Origin: an uncultured bacterium
Lineage (GTDB): Bacteria; Patescibacteriota; Minisyncoccia; Phycocordibacterales; CAIZLB01
Direction of reading: 5' to 3'
NCBI GenBank assembly: GCA_903952785.1
Contig: CAJBHC010000036.1
Location: 1-6,170, forward strand
DNA: 6,170 bases
Of this stretch, positions 1 to 5,232 are shown in pieces. Below the pieces are notes generated by a model. It saw only the letters and a program-made list of their open reading frames with translations. It searched no databases and was not told the DNA's origin. Position 1 is the stretch's first letter. Each line of letters starts with the position of its first letter. A program made the position numbers and the translations under genes.

Positions 1-2
1 CC

Positions 3-710
3 GATCTCATTTGGGATGAGTGGCCATATAAATGGTATCTAAAAGCCGAGGGCCTACCCATCCCTCCAACCGGAAGTGAAGAATGGAAAACTGGGATGAG
101 AAAGTTTACAGAAAAAATTCTTACCGATGAAGAATTTAATAAAAAGTATGGAGACCTTGGACCAGTTTATGGATATCAATGGCGTTCATGGCCAGATCAC
201 AAGAGAGATACGGACGGAAAGATGGTCTACATTGATCAACTCGCAAAAATAATTGAACAAATAAAATCAAGCCCTGATTCACGTCGCCTCATTGTTTCAG
301 CTTGGAACCCTGCTGACATTGATGAAATGGCAAAAGCGGGTCTTCCGCCATGTCACTGTTTGTTTCAATTTAAAGTATTAAATGGAAAAATTTCATTACA
401 ACTATATCAGAGAAGTTGCGATACATTTTTAGGTGTTCCATTTAATATCGCAAGCTATTCATTACTTCTAATGATGGTGGCTCAAGCTACAGGCTACACT
501 CCACATGAATTCATTTGGACCGGAGGTGATACTCATATTTATTCAAATCACTTTGACCAAGTTAAGGAGCAACTTTCAAGAGATTTTAGAAAACTCCCAA
601 CAGTTAAAATTAATCCTGAAATTAAAGATTTATTTGATTTCAAGATGGAAGACTTTGAGCTTGTTGGGTATGAACCACATGATGCAATCAAGGCGCCGAT
701 TGCGGTTTAG
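3..710 (+). CDS. thyA: Thymidylate synthase, 5'-truncated by window edge
   Basis: This enzyme methylates dUMP to dTMP using methylene-tetrahydrofolate and releases dihydrofolate; it is a cytosolic dimer. The reading frame is open from base 3, so 31 residues are visible before the internal Met at 96 and the true start lies outside the window. Seen: IWDEWPYKWYL near the visible N-terminus, DLGPVYGYQWR, the phosphate-binding SRRLIVSAWNP, the catalytic Cys in PPCHC (codon 351-353), RSCDTFLGVPFNIASY, GDTHIYSNH, and the canonical C-terminus PHDAIKAPIAV. About 45 residues separate IWDEW from DLGPVYG, resembling the small-domain insertion of the long Lactobacillus casei-type enzyme rather than the short E. 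coli form. The folate-oxidising ThyA reaction fits the DHFR gene at 2284. A MazG-like gene follows after 30 bp and is probably cotranscribed. Confidence 0.96.
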   Translation, partial: DLIWDEWPYKWYLKAEGLPIPPTGSEEWKTGMRKFTEKILTDEEFNKKYGDLGPVYGYQWRSWPDHKRDTDGKMVYIDQLAKIIEQIKSSPDSRRLIVSAWNPADIDEMAKAGLPPCHCLFQFKVLNGKISLQLYQRSCDTFLGVPFNIASYSLLLMMVAQATGYTPHEFIWTGGDTHIYSNHFDQVKEQLSRDFRKLPTVKINPEIKDLFDFKMEDFELVGYEPHDAIKAPIAV

Positions 711-740
711 TTCCACATACTTTAAATTAGCCAAAGATTT

Positions 741-1049
741 ATGAAAAAATACAATAAATTGGTCAGAGATAAAATTCCAGAAATTATCAAAAACAAGGGT
801 GAATTTTCAAAAACTCACATAGCTACAGATGACGAATATTGGCAGCTTCTTTTGACTAAGCTAAATGAAGAAGCAGAAGAATACAGTAAAGACCCCAATC
901 TATCTGAATTAGCAGATATTCTTGAGGTTATTAATGCAATTATTGAGTTTAAGAATGTTGATATAAATGAACTTGAGAAATTGAGATTGAAGAAAAAAGA
1001 AGATCGTGGTGGTTTTTCAAACAGAATAGTTCTAGAAGAGGCTGACTAA
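741..1049 (+). CDS. MazG-like nucleotide pyrophosphohydrolase, small YNKLVRDKIP type
   Basis: A 102-residue all-alpha protein beginning with YNKLVRDKIPEII, the signature of a small family of predicted house-cleaning NTP pyrophosphatases (COG4997-like) in the MazG/all-alpha NTPase superfamily. The Mg-binding pattern ExxE...ExxD is visible as E43/E44-E46/E47 and E56-D59, and the family's RGGF is at residues 89-92. Family members split nucleoside triphosphates to monophosphate plus pyrophosphate, often for damaged or non-canonical bases. The substrate cannot be read here; beside thyA, a role in dUMP supply or dNTP clean-up is an inference. It begins 30 bp after the thyA stop with no Shine-Dalgarno. 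Its TAA overlaps the stop codon of the convergent kinase gene. Confidence 0.85.
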   Translation: MKKYNKLVRDKIPEIIKNKGEFSKTHIATDDEYWQLLLTKLNEEAEEYSKDPNLSELADILEVINAIIEFKNVDINELEKLRLKKKEDRGGFSNRIVLEEAD

Positions 1050-1609
1050 TTATTAGCCCCTATCTCCCCCATCATTTTATCTATCTTTTCATATAGATGT
1101 TCAAACCCATCTTCTGTATTATCTATGGTGAATTTTGCTTCTTTCATAACTCCCGGAATTTGAGTTTCAGTTCCTAGTTGATGCTCTGCCACAAATTGAT
1201 CAAGTGTTTTGTGTGCATCCCCCGCATTTTCATTTCTTTCAACCATTCTCTTATATCTGGTTTCAAGTTTTGCATCTATAGCAACCAAATAGAAATTAGG
1301 CAAGTTCATAAGGTAGACAATGTCAGAATCTCTTCTGGCGCCATCAATTACAACAACATCTGCATCGTGCGCCAGAGAATCTTTTGCAATAACCTTCGCC
1401 AACAAATCCTGACCAAATGTATCAAGTAGTGAAATAGAAATTGCCGACAAATTTTCTCTGCTTTTATCAACAAAAAGCCTATCCAAAACATCACGCAGAA
1501 TTGTTGAAAATTTACAACTTTTTGCATTATATTTTTCTTCTATGTATTTTTTTGTTACATCTTTACCACTCGCCATTGGACCGACAAGTCCGATTATTAT
1601 TTTTGCCAT
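1046..1609 (-). CDS. P-loop nucleotide kinase, dNMP-kinase/dephospho-CoA-kinase-like
   Basis: A 187-residue P-loop kinase. Walker A is GPMASGKD at residues 10-17 (Lys16). The Asp in place of Ser/Thr after the Lys is the GKD form seen in phage deoxynucleoside monophosphate kinases. A Walker-B-like strand VVVIDGARRDSD lies at residues 85-96, and an Arg-rich lid candidate (RYKRMVERNE) near 118-127. The fold group includes dephospho-CoA kinase, adenylate kinase and viral dNMP kinases. Position alone favours a nucleotide substrate such as dTMP, dUMP or dCMP; it lies 12 bp after the dCMP deaminase gene on the same strand and beside thyA. A typical Tmk with DRY motif is not present, so thymidylate kinase should not be assumed. 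Upstream sequence is A-rich with no Shine-Dalgarno; translation probably depends on the deaminase transcript. Confidence 0.78.
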   Translation of the reverse strand: MAKIIIGLVGPMASGKDVTKKYIEEKYNAKSCKFSTILRDVLDRLFVDKSRENLSAISISLLDTFGQDLLAKVIAKDSLAHDADVVVIDGARRDSDIVYLMNLPNFYLVAIDAKLETRYKRMVERNENAGDAHKTLDQFVAEHQLGTETQIPGVMKEAKFTIDNTEDGFEHLYEKIDKMMGEIGANN

Positions 1610-1621
1610 ATTTTTTATTTT

Positions 1622-2248
1622 TTATTGATCAGCGTATTCCTGCATTTGATTATTTACTAAAACATATTCAATTCCGGCTTCTTTAAATATTTCCCCTGTT
1701 CTTACGCTTGCATGGTAGTCATTAAAGGCAATGACTTTTTTTATACCTGCATTTATAATCATCTTTGCACAAGTATAACATGGGGCCATTTGACAATATA
1801 GAGTTGCTCCATCTGTTGAAACCCCAACCTTTGCCGCTTGAACAATAGCATTCTCTTCAGCATGAGAAGTTCTAATACAATGACGGGACACTGTCCCATC
1901 TTCTCTGGTTACAGTATGCATTTCATGTCCAACTTCATCGCAGTGCTTACAACCTGCAGGAGAACCCACATAACCACTTGATATCAGTCTCTTGTTTTTT
2001 ACAATAACACAACCTGAGCGTCCTCTATCACAAGTTCCTCTACCGCCCACAGCCTTCATTATTGCTAGGAAGTATTCATCCCAAGTCTGGCGACCACTTA
2101 CAATCTCCAACATCTTTTCTTTCAGCGCTTTATTCACCTCAATCTTGGGTTCATCTTTTGCTCTAGTCTGAGATTTTATCCTAGATTTAACTACTGGTTT
2201 ATTAACCACTTTTCCTCTCTTCACCTTTTTTGTTATTGGTTTCTTCAT
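1622..2248 (-). CDS. Deoxycytidylate (dCMP) deaminase with basic N-terminal tail
   Basis: Zinc enzyme converting dCMP to dUMP, the thyA substrate. Catalytic zinc motifs are clear: HAE at residues 129-131 (His129, Glu131 proton shuttle) and PCYTC at 156-160 (Cys157, Cys160). The extra segment CKHCDEVGHEM...HC (100-124) preceding HAE is typical of dCMP deaminases rather than cytidine deaminases and may hold a structural zinc. The core starts around TWDEYFLAIMKAV (55-67), so about 45 residues of Lys/Arg-rich, low-complexity sequence precede it; the usual family length is roughly 150-170. An alternative start at Met46 exists, but the promoter at 2255-2282 puts transcription start on the ATG at 2248, which supports the long form. 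First gene of a two-gene unit with the kinase; divergent from DHFR. Confidence 0.93.
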   Translation of the reverse strand: MKKPITKKVKRGKVVNKPVVKSRIKSQTRAKDEPKIEVNKALKEKMLEIVSGRQTWDEYFLAIMKAVGGRGTCDRGRSGCVIVKNKRLISSGYVGSPAGCKHCDEVGHEMHTVTREDGTVSRHCIRTSHAEENAIVQAAKVGVSTDGATLYCQMAPCYTCAKMIINAGIKKVIAFNDYHASVRTGEIFKEAGIEYVLVNNQMQEYADQ

Positions 2249-2257
2249 ACCCCAATT

Positions 2258-2273
2258 ATACCAAATATGGTAT
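2258..2273. repeat. Palindrome carrying both divergent -10 elements
   Basis: ATACCA-AATA-TGGTAT: two perfect 6-bp arms around a 4-bp centre. Each arm supplies the TGGTAT part of an extended -10 box, one for each strand. The centre (2265.5) lies 17.5 bases from the first base of the deaminase start codon and 18.5 from that of DHFR. It could simply be promoter sequence in mirror image, or also an operator for one regulator of both genes. Confidence 0.65.
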
Positions 2274-2276
2274 CAT
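2268..2276 (+). promoter_or_regulatory. Extended -10 promoter of DHFR gene, leaderless
   Basis: TGGTATCAT on the plus strand is an extended -10 (TGn + TATCAT, one mismatch to TATAAT). No convincing -35 lies 16-18 bp upstream (the region reads around TACCCC), so the TG extension probably compensates. The predicted +1 is base 2283, one base before the ATG at 2284, so this transcript is also effectively leaderless. This supports the start at 2284 rather than the upstream in-frame ATG at 2230. Confidence 0.6.
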
Positions 2277-2283
2277 TTCCAAC

Positions 2284-2799
2284 ATGACTAAAACCTTTAT
2301 AATAGTGGCCGAAACGGCGGATGGCTTCATCGCAAAAAATAGCGCACACCCCGCTGTCTGGACCAGCAAGGAAGACAAAAGACGCTTTATAGACATTACA
2401 AAACAAGCAGGGGTTATGGTAATGGGATTAAATACTTTTCAAACATTCCCTTCTCCCTTAAAAGACAGGTTGCATATTGTATATTCGCCAGATGAAGATG
2501 CGGAAAAAAATAATATTGAGGGGGTGGTTGAATATACAAATCTCTCTCCTGCAGAATTAATTAAAAGTTTAGAAGCCCGAGGGTTCAGTGAAATTGCAAT
2601 CTGCGGAGGAAGTACAATTTATACGATGTTTATTAAATCTGGATTAGTTGATACAATGTATCTAACAACTGAACCAATTCTCTTTGGTGTAGGAATGGGG
2701 ATTTTTAAAGAAGATTTAGATATCAAATTGGAATTGATCAGTTTAGATAAAACAGAAGCTGGTACGATCTTTACAGAATATAAAATAATCAATAATTAA
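2284..2799 (+). CDS. folA: Dihydrofolate reductase
   Basis: A 171-residue NADPH-dependent reductase expected to regenerate tetrahydrofolate from the dihydrofolate made by ThyA. The DHFR/RibD-C fold is shown by VAETADGFIA near the N-terminus, VMGLNTFQTF (46-55), the nucleotide-binding ICGGSTIY (106-113), and the ending GLVDTMYLTTEPILFGVGMGIF (120-141). The catalytic pattern W26-x4-D31-x3-F35 has the same spacing as E. coli DHFR Trp22/Asp27/Phe31, which favours true DHFR over the RibD reductase domain, although the GVGMGIF segment is RibD-like. An in-frame ATG at 2230 would overlap the divergent deaminase gene and precede its own promoter, so 2284 is chosen. The stop is 12 bp before the membrane-protein gene, which is probably cotranscribed. 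Confidence 0.87.
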   Translation: MTKTFIIVAETADGFIAKNSAHPAVWTSKEDKRRFIDITKQAGVMVMGLNTFQTFPSPLKDRLHIVYSPDEDAEKNNIEGVVEYTNLSPAELIKSLEARGFSEIAICGGSTIYTMFIKSGLVDTMYLTTEPILFGVGMGIFKEDLDIKLELISLDKTEAGTIFTEYKIINN

Positions 2800-2811
2800 A
2801 ATAAAAACAAA

Positions 2812-3240
2812 ATGAGAATTTTTAAAGCATTCGATAAGGCAGAAGATTATGTAAGAGGTCATCTATCAAAGCATCCACTATTCTATGCATTCTTAGGTGG
2901 AGTCTTTGTTGTTCTATTTTGGCGAGGAGTTTGGGAGACCGCTGATATTTTAGCTACCAGAAACTCTTTCTTGCACTGGTTTTTATATGGACCAAATCAA
3001 ATTGTATTTTCAACTATAGCTCTGATGCTTATGGGCCTTATGGTTTCTGTTTTCGTTGGAGAAAAAATTATCATCTCAGGTTTAAGACATGAAAAGCAAG
3101 TGGAAGATAGGACGGAAGAAATTATTGAAGAAGAGGTGGTCACACTAAGGCACATCAGAGATGAGGTGCGGGCATTGAAGGCGGAGATTCGTGGTGGAGG
3201 AAAAGATAATAAAGAAGTTAAAATTCAAAAGAAAAAATAA
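2812..3240 (+). CDS. Small two-helix membrane protein with charged coiled-coil tail
   Basis: I do not recognise a named family. The 142-residue protein has two likely membrane helices, about residues 23-41 (LFYAFLGGVFVVLFWRGVW) and 64-83 (IVFSTIALMLMGLMVSVFVG). A linker of about 22 residues with Trp/His/Tyr/Asn near a membrane edge joins them. A charged helix at about 92-127, rich in Glu and Arg with heptad-like spacing, probably forms a coiled coil, and the tail ends in a Lys-rich segment. There is no cleavable signal peptide. With both ends cytoplasmic, the coiled coil would face the cytosol. It follows the DHFR gene by 12 bp with no separate promoter seen, so it is likely in the same mRNA, but nothing in the protein links it to folate or nucleotides. 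Confidence 0.75.
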   Translation: MRIFKAFDKAEDYVRGHLSKHPLFYAFLGGVFVVLFWRGVWETADILATRNSFLHWFLYGPNQIVFSTIALMLMGLMVSVFVGEKIIISGLRHEKQVEDRTEEIIEEEVVTLRHIRDEVRALKAEIRGGGKDNKEVKIQKKK

Positions 3241-3280
3241 TACAAACGGATCTTTACATACAAAAGTATTAGAATTGGCC

Positions 3281-3314
3281 AACCATCCAAACTGGCTCCA
3301 AGCTTGGGGTGGTT
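3281..3314 (+). repeat. Hairpin element, upstream copy flanking fic
   Basis: Left stem AACCATCCAA (3281-3290) pairs with TTGGGGTGGTT (3304-3314) through ten pairs, including one T·G, with one bulged G (3309), around the loop ACTGGCTCCAAGC. The 14 bases TCCAAACTGGCTCC (3286-3299) recur exactly at 4550-4563 in a second hairpin after fic. There is no T-run after it, so it is not a standard terminator. Its right stem runs two bases into the first operator arm. Confidence 0.6.
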
Positions 3315-3386
3315 TGCTTACATTGCTTGACTCAATGTAAGCAAAGGTATATACTTTGCTTACATTACAAAAAAGATGTAAACAAA
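3313..3386 (+). promoter_or_regulatory. Four-half-site operator array upstream of fic
   Basis: Half-site TTTGCTTACATT occurs at 3313-3324 and 3355-3366 on plus. Its reverse complement is at 3334-3345 (exact) and 3375-3386 (GATGTAAACAAA, 10 of 12). The first pair is a perfect 13-bp inverted repeat (3313-3325 and 3333-3345) with a 7-bp gap. The second pair has an 8-bp gap and ends one base before the fic ATG. Pair centres are about 41.5 bp apart, close to four helical turns. The -35 sits in the gap of pair one and the -10 between the pairs, so bound protein would block RNA polymerase. Confidence 0.75.
3327..3355 (+). promoter_or_regulatory. fic promoter (sigma-70 type)
   Basis: TTGACT (3327-3332), a 17-bp spacer, then TATACT (3350-3355): one mismatch to consensus in each hexamer and optimal spacing. 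Predicted +1 is A3362, giving a leader of about 26 bases with no Shine-Dalgarno. The promoter should be strong when not occluded by the surrounding inverted repeats. Confidence 0.75.
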
Positions 3387-3387
3387 C

Positions 3388-4530
3388 ATGAAATCAATAC
3401 AAATTGGAGATTTAATACAACAAAGCGATGGGTTTAAGGCCTTCGTCCCCCGCCCCTTTCCCCCGAAGGGTGGTTTTGAATTTAATCAAAAAACTCTAAA
3501 GAAAGTTGCTGAAGCAACCCGCCTACTTGGTAAACTTGATGGAATTACAAAACTTCTACCAGATGTGGATTTCTTTTTAGGTATGTATCTTAGAAAGGAT
3601 GCAGCATCATCAAGTCAAATTGAAGGAACAATGGCAACGATGATTAATGCAATTGAGGCTGAGATAAAATCTAATGCAAACATCCCTCCGGATGTTGATG
3701 ATATTTTACATTATATCAAGGCTCTTAATTATGGCATGAAGCGAGTGCAACATGATAACTTCCCAATGTCACTGCGTTTTATAAGAGAGCTACACAAACA
3801 TTTAATGGATAAGGCTCGTTCAACACACTTTTCAGATCCAGGTGAATTTAGAAAATCACAAAATTGGATTGGTGGCACACGTCCAGATAATGCACGTTTT
3901 GTTCCTCCGCCAGTTGAAGAAATGAAAAAAGCGCTCAGTGATCTTGAAAAGTTCATGCACGGAAATGATGATAATCTTATTCTAATTAAAGCAGCCCTAA
4001 TTCATGCTCAATTTGAGACTATTCACCCATTCTTGGATGGTAATGGTAGAACCGGTAGAATGATTACAACTTTCTACCTCTGGAAAGAGGGTTATCTTGA
4101 AAAACCTGTTTTATTTTTATCTTCATATTTTAAAAAACATCAAAAAGTTTATTACGAGAAACTTTTTAATTACCATTTTGGAGGAGTTGAGGAATGGGTA
4201 GAGTTCTTTCTTGATGGTGTTGCTGAAATTGCAAATGAAGCAATAGATATTGTTGGTAAGATTACAAATCTACGAGACGAAGATATGTTAAAACTTCAAA
4301 CACTTGGAAAACGGGCGGCTATGAGTGCTGGTATTGTATTACCCAAATTATATGAACACCCTATTGTTAATATTGCTTCCATTCAAAAAATGACTAATTT
4401 TTCAAGAGTAGGATCTCAGGACATTATAAACCGTTTCATTGAAATGGATATTTTAGTTCCAAAAGATAAAGATAAGAAATATGGACAGTCGTACATATAC
4501 AAGAAATATGTAGACATTTTCTCTGAATAA
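3388..4530 (+). CDS. fic: Fic family protein, class II, probable AMP transferase with C-terminal winged helix
   Basis: Fic enzymes usually transfer AMP from ATP to hydroxyl side chains of target proteins. The 380 residues contain a Fic/DOC N-terminal region with FVPRPFPP (19-26), then the inhibitory motif SSQIEG (75-80, fitting [S/T]xxxE[G/N], with Glu79 expected to obstruct productive ATP binding), a target-docking flap near GGTRPDNARFVPPP (162-175), and the complete catalytic motif HPFLDGNGRTGR (213-224, His213). The C-terminal part (about 300-380) looks like a winged helix, with IASIQKMTNFSRVGSQDIINRFIEMDILV as its helix-turn-helix candidate. The layout and length resemble Shewanella SO4266. 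With the inhibitory helix on the same chain, no separate antitoxin is expected and none is seen. Its own promoter sits in a palindromic operator array, so self-repression through the winged helix is plausible but inferred. The target protein is unknown. Confidence 0.95.
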   Translation: MKSIQIGDLIQQSDGFKAFVPRPFPPKGGFEFNQKTLKKVAEATRLLGKLDGITKLLPDVDFFLGMYLRKDAASSSQIEGTMATMINAIEAEIKSNANIPPDVDDILHYIKALNYGMKRVQHDNFPMSLRFIRELHKHLMDKARSTHFSDPGEFRKSQNWIGGTRPDNARFVPPPVEEMKKALSDLEKFMHGNDDNLILIKAALIHAQFETIHPFLDGNGRTGRMITTFYLWKEGYLEKPVLFLSSYFKKHQKVYYEKLFNYHFGGVEEWVEFFLDGVAEIANEAIDIVGKITNLRDEDMLKLQTLGKRAAMSAGIVLPKLYEHPIVNIASIQKMTNFSRVGSQDIINRFIEMDILVPKDKDKKYGQSYIYKKYVDIFSE

Positions 4531-4545
4531 AAAATGCTCAGGTAC

Positions 4546-4577
4546 CTTGTCCAAACTGGCTCCCCATCTTGGACGAG
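4546..4577 (+). repeat. Hairpin element, downstream copy flanking fic
   Basis: CTTGTCCAA (4546-4554) pairs with TTGGACGAG (4569-4577) through nine pairs including one T·G, around the loop ACTGGCTCCCCATC, which can form a further TGG/CCA pairing. It lies 15 bp after the fic stop codon. The core 4550-4563 is identical to 3286-3299, and CTTGG (4568-4572) also matches 3303-3307. It may end fic transcription weakly, but no T-tract follows. A second small palindrome, AGTTC-A-GAACT (4576-4586), overlaps its right edge. Confidence 0.6.
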
Positions 4578-4637
4578 TTCAGAACTTTGGATTGGAAACA
4601 TATCGTCACTAATCTAGTAATTTATAATGAACTTCTG

Positions 4638-4643
4638 TATAAT
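4638..4643 (+). promoter_or_regulatory. -10 box of the exported-protein gene, leaderless
   Basis: Perfect TATAAT, with +1 predicted at base 4650, the A of the ATG. This is the same geometry as the deaminase promoter. No good -35 is visible at 16-18 bp. A second TATAAT at 4623-4628 could act as an alternative and would give a leader of about 15 bases. ATAATT-A-AATTAT (4639-4651) is palindromic across the box and the start codon. Confidence 0.5.
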
Positions 4644-4649
4644 TAAATT

Positions 4650-5189
4650 ATGAAAAAGATATTTATAGCTGTGTTACTTATTGTTGGGCTAGTAATAGTT
4701 TATCAGATAGGCTTTAAACAACCTTCAAATTCTACCTCAAAGGAAGCAACTAGATATTCTAAAGTCCTTTCTGGAGGGACTGTGTCTTTTGAAAAAACCG
4801 CCGATGTTGATATAGAAGATTGGGATACAAAAGGTTCTGGTGGACTTGCTTTAGTTTTTGTTGAAAAAAATAAAGGTAGCGGATTAGCCCAAGGCGGATG
4901 TGGAGCTGGACAACAATTTATTGAGATAACGGAGGAGGACTCCTTGAGATTTAAGGATGGTGGCAGTTTTAAGAATATCGGTAAGGAAACATTCTTAACC
5001 AATACATATAGTGTTTTTGATTTTACGCTTAATGAAGACGAGGATATTAAATACTATGTCTTACCCGACTTATTATCAAATGGCAAAAAGAGTATTGAGA
5101 TAGCCTATAGACCGAATAATTGTGTAAAAAAGTCGTACAAAGAAACTCTCAACAAGGTTCTTGAAACTTTTAAATACGAAGCTAAATAA
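4650..5189 (+). CDS. Membrane-anchored exported protein, function unknown
   Basis: 179 residues: Met-Lys-Lys, then a hydrophobic helix at about 4-21 (IFIAVLLIVGLVIVYQIG), then a Ser/Thr/Lys-rich linker and a soluble domain from about residue 40. This is a signal anchor or uncleaved signal peptide; no lipobox Cys is present. The soluble part alternates polar and hydrophobic residues, as in a beta-rich fold, with a Gly-rich GGCGAG segment (82-87). Two cysteines only, Cys84 and Cys158, could form a disulfide outside the cell. The end (LNKVLETFKYEAK) is a short amphipathic helix plus strand of a kind common in small exported bacterial beta-sandwich proteins, a weak resemblance. I cannot name the family. 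The start is fixed by the -10 box six bases upstream. It is monocistronic as far as visible. Confidence 0.72.
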   Translation: MKKIFIAVLLIVGLVIVYQIGFKQPSNSTSKEATRYSKVLSGGTVSFEKTADVDIEDWDTKGSGGLALVFVEKNKGSGLAQGGCGAGQQFIEITEEDSLRFKDGGSFKNIGKETFLTNTYSVFDFTLNEDEDIKYYVLPDLLSNGKKSIEIAYRPNNCVKKSYKETLNKVLETFKYEAK

Positions 5190-5232
5190 CTGTTACGTTA
5201 AATCAAAATAACACTTTACTTTGCTTTACAAT

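Larger units (their letters stand above)
2255..2282 (-). promoter_or_regulatory. Promoter of dCMP deaminase unit, leaderless
   Basis: On the minus strand, TTGGAA (2282-2277) is followed after 16 bp by a perfect TATAAT (2260-2255) preceded by the extended -10 dinucleotide TG (TGGTATAAT). Counting seven bases beyond the -10 box places +1 on base 2248, the A of the start codon. The mRNA should therefore have no leader. Predicted from sequence only. Confidence 0.7.

Noticed and set aside
2230..2283. Upstream in-frame ATG giving DHFR an 18-residue extension
   Set aside because: It would overlap the divergent deaminase gene, lie upstream of the only promoter seen, and add residues before the typical DHFR start MTKTFIIVAE.
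4546..4577. Rho-independent terminator for fic
   Set aside because: The stem is adequate but no T-run follows, and the same core occurs before the fic promoter where a terminator is not needed.
3281..4577. Insertion sequence carrying fic
   Set aside because: No transposase, terminal inverted repeats or target duplication; only short direct hairpin repeats are present.
4416..4601. Minus-strand ORF of 61 codons over the fic end and hairpin
   Set aside because: It runs antisense to the conserved winged-helix region and the hairpin repeat, with no recognisable protein features; a shadow.
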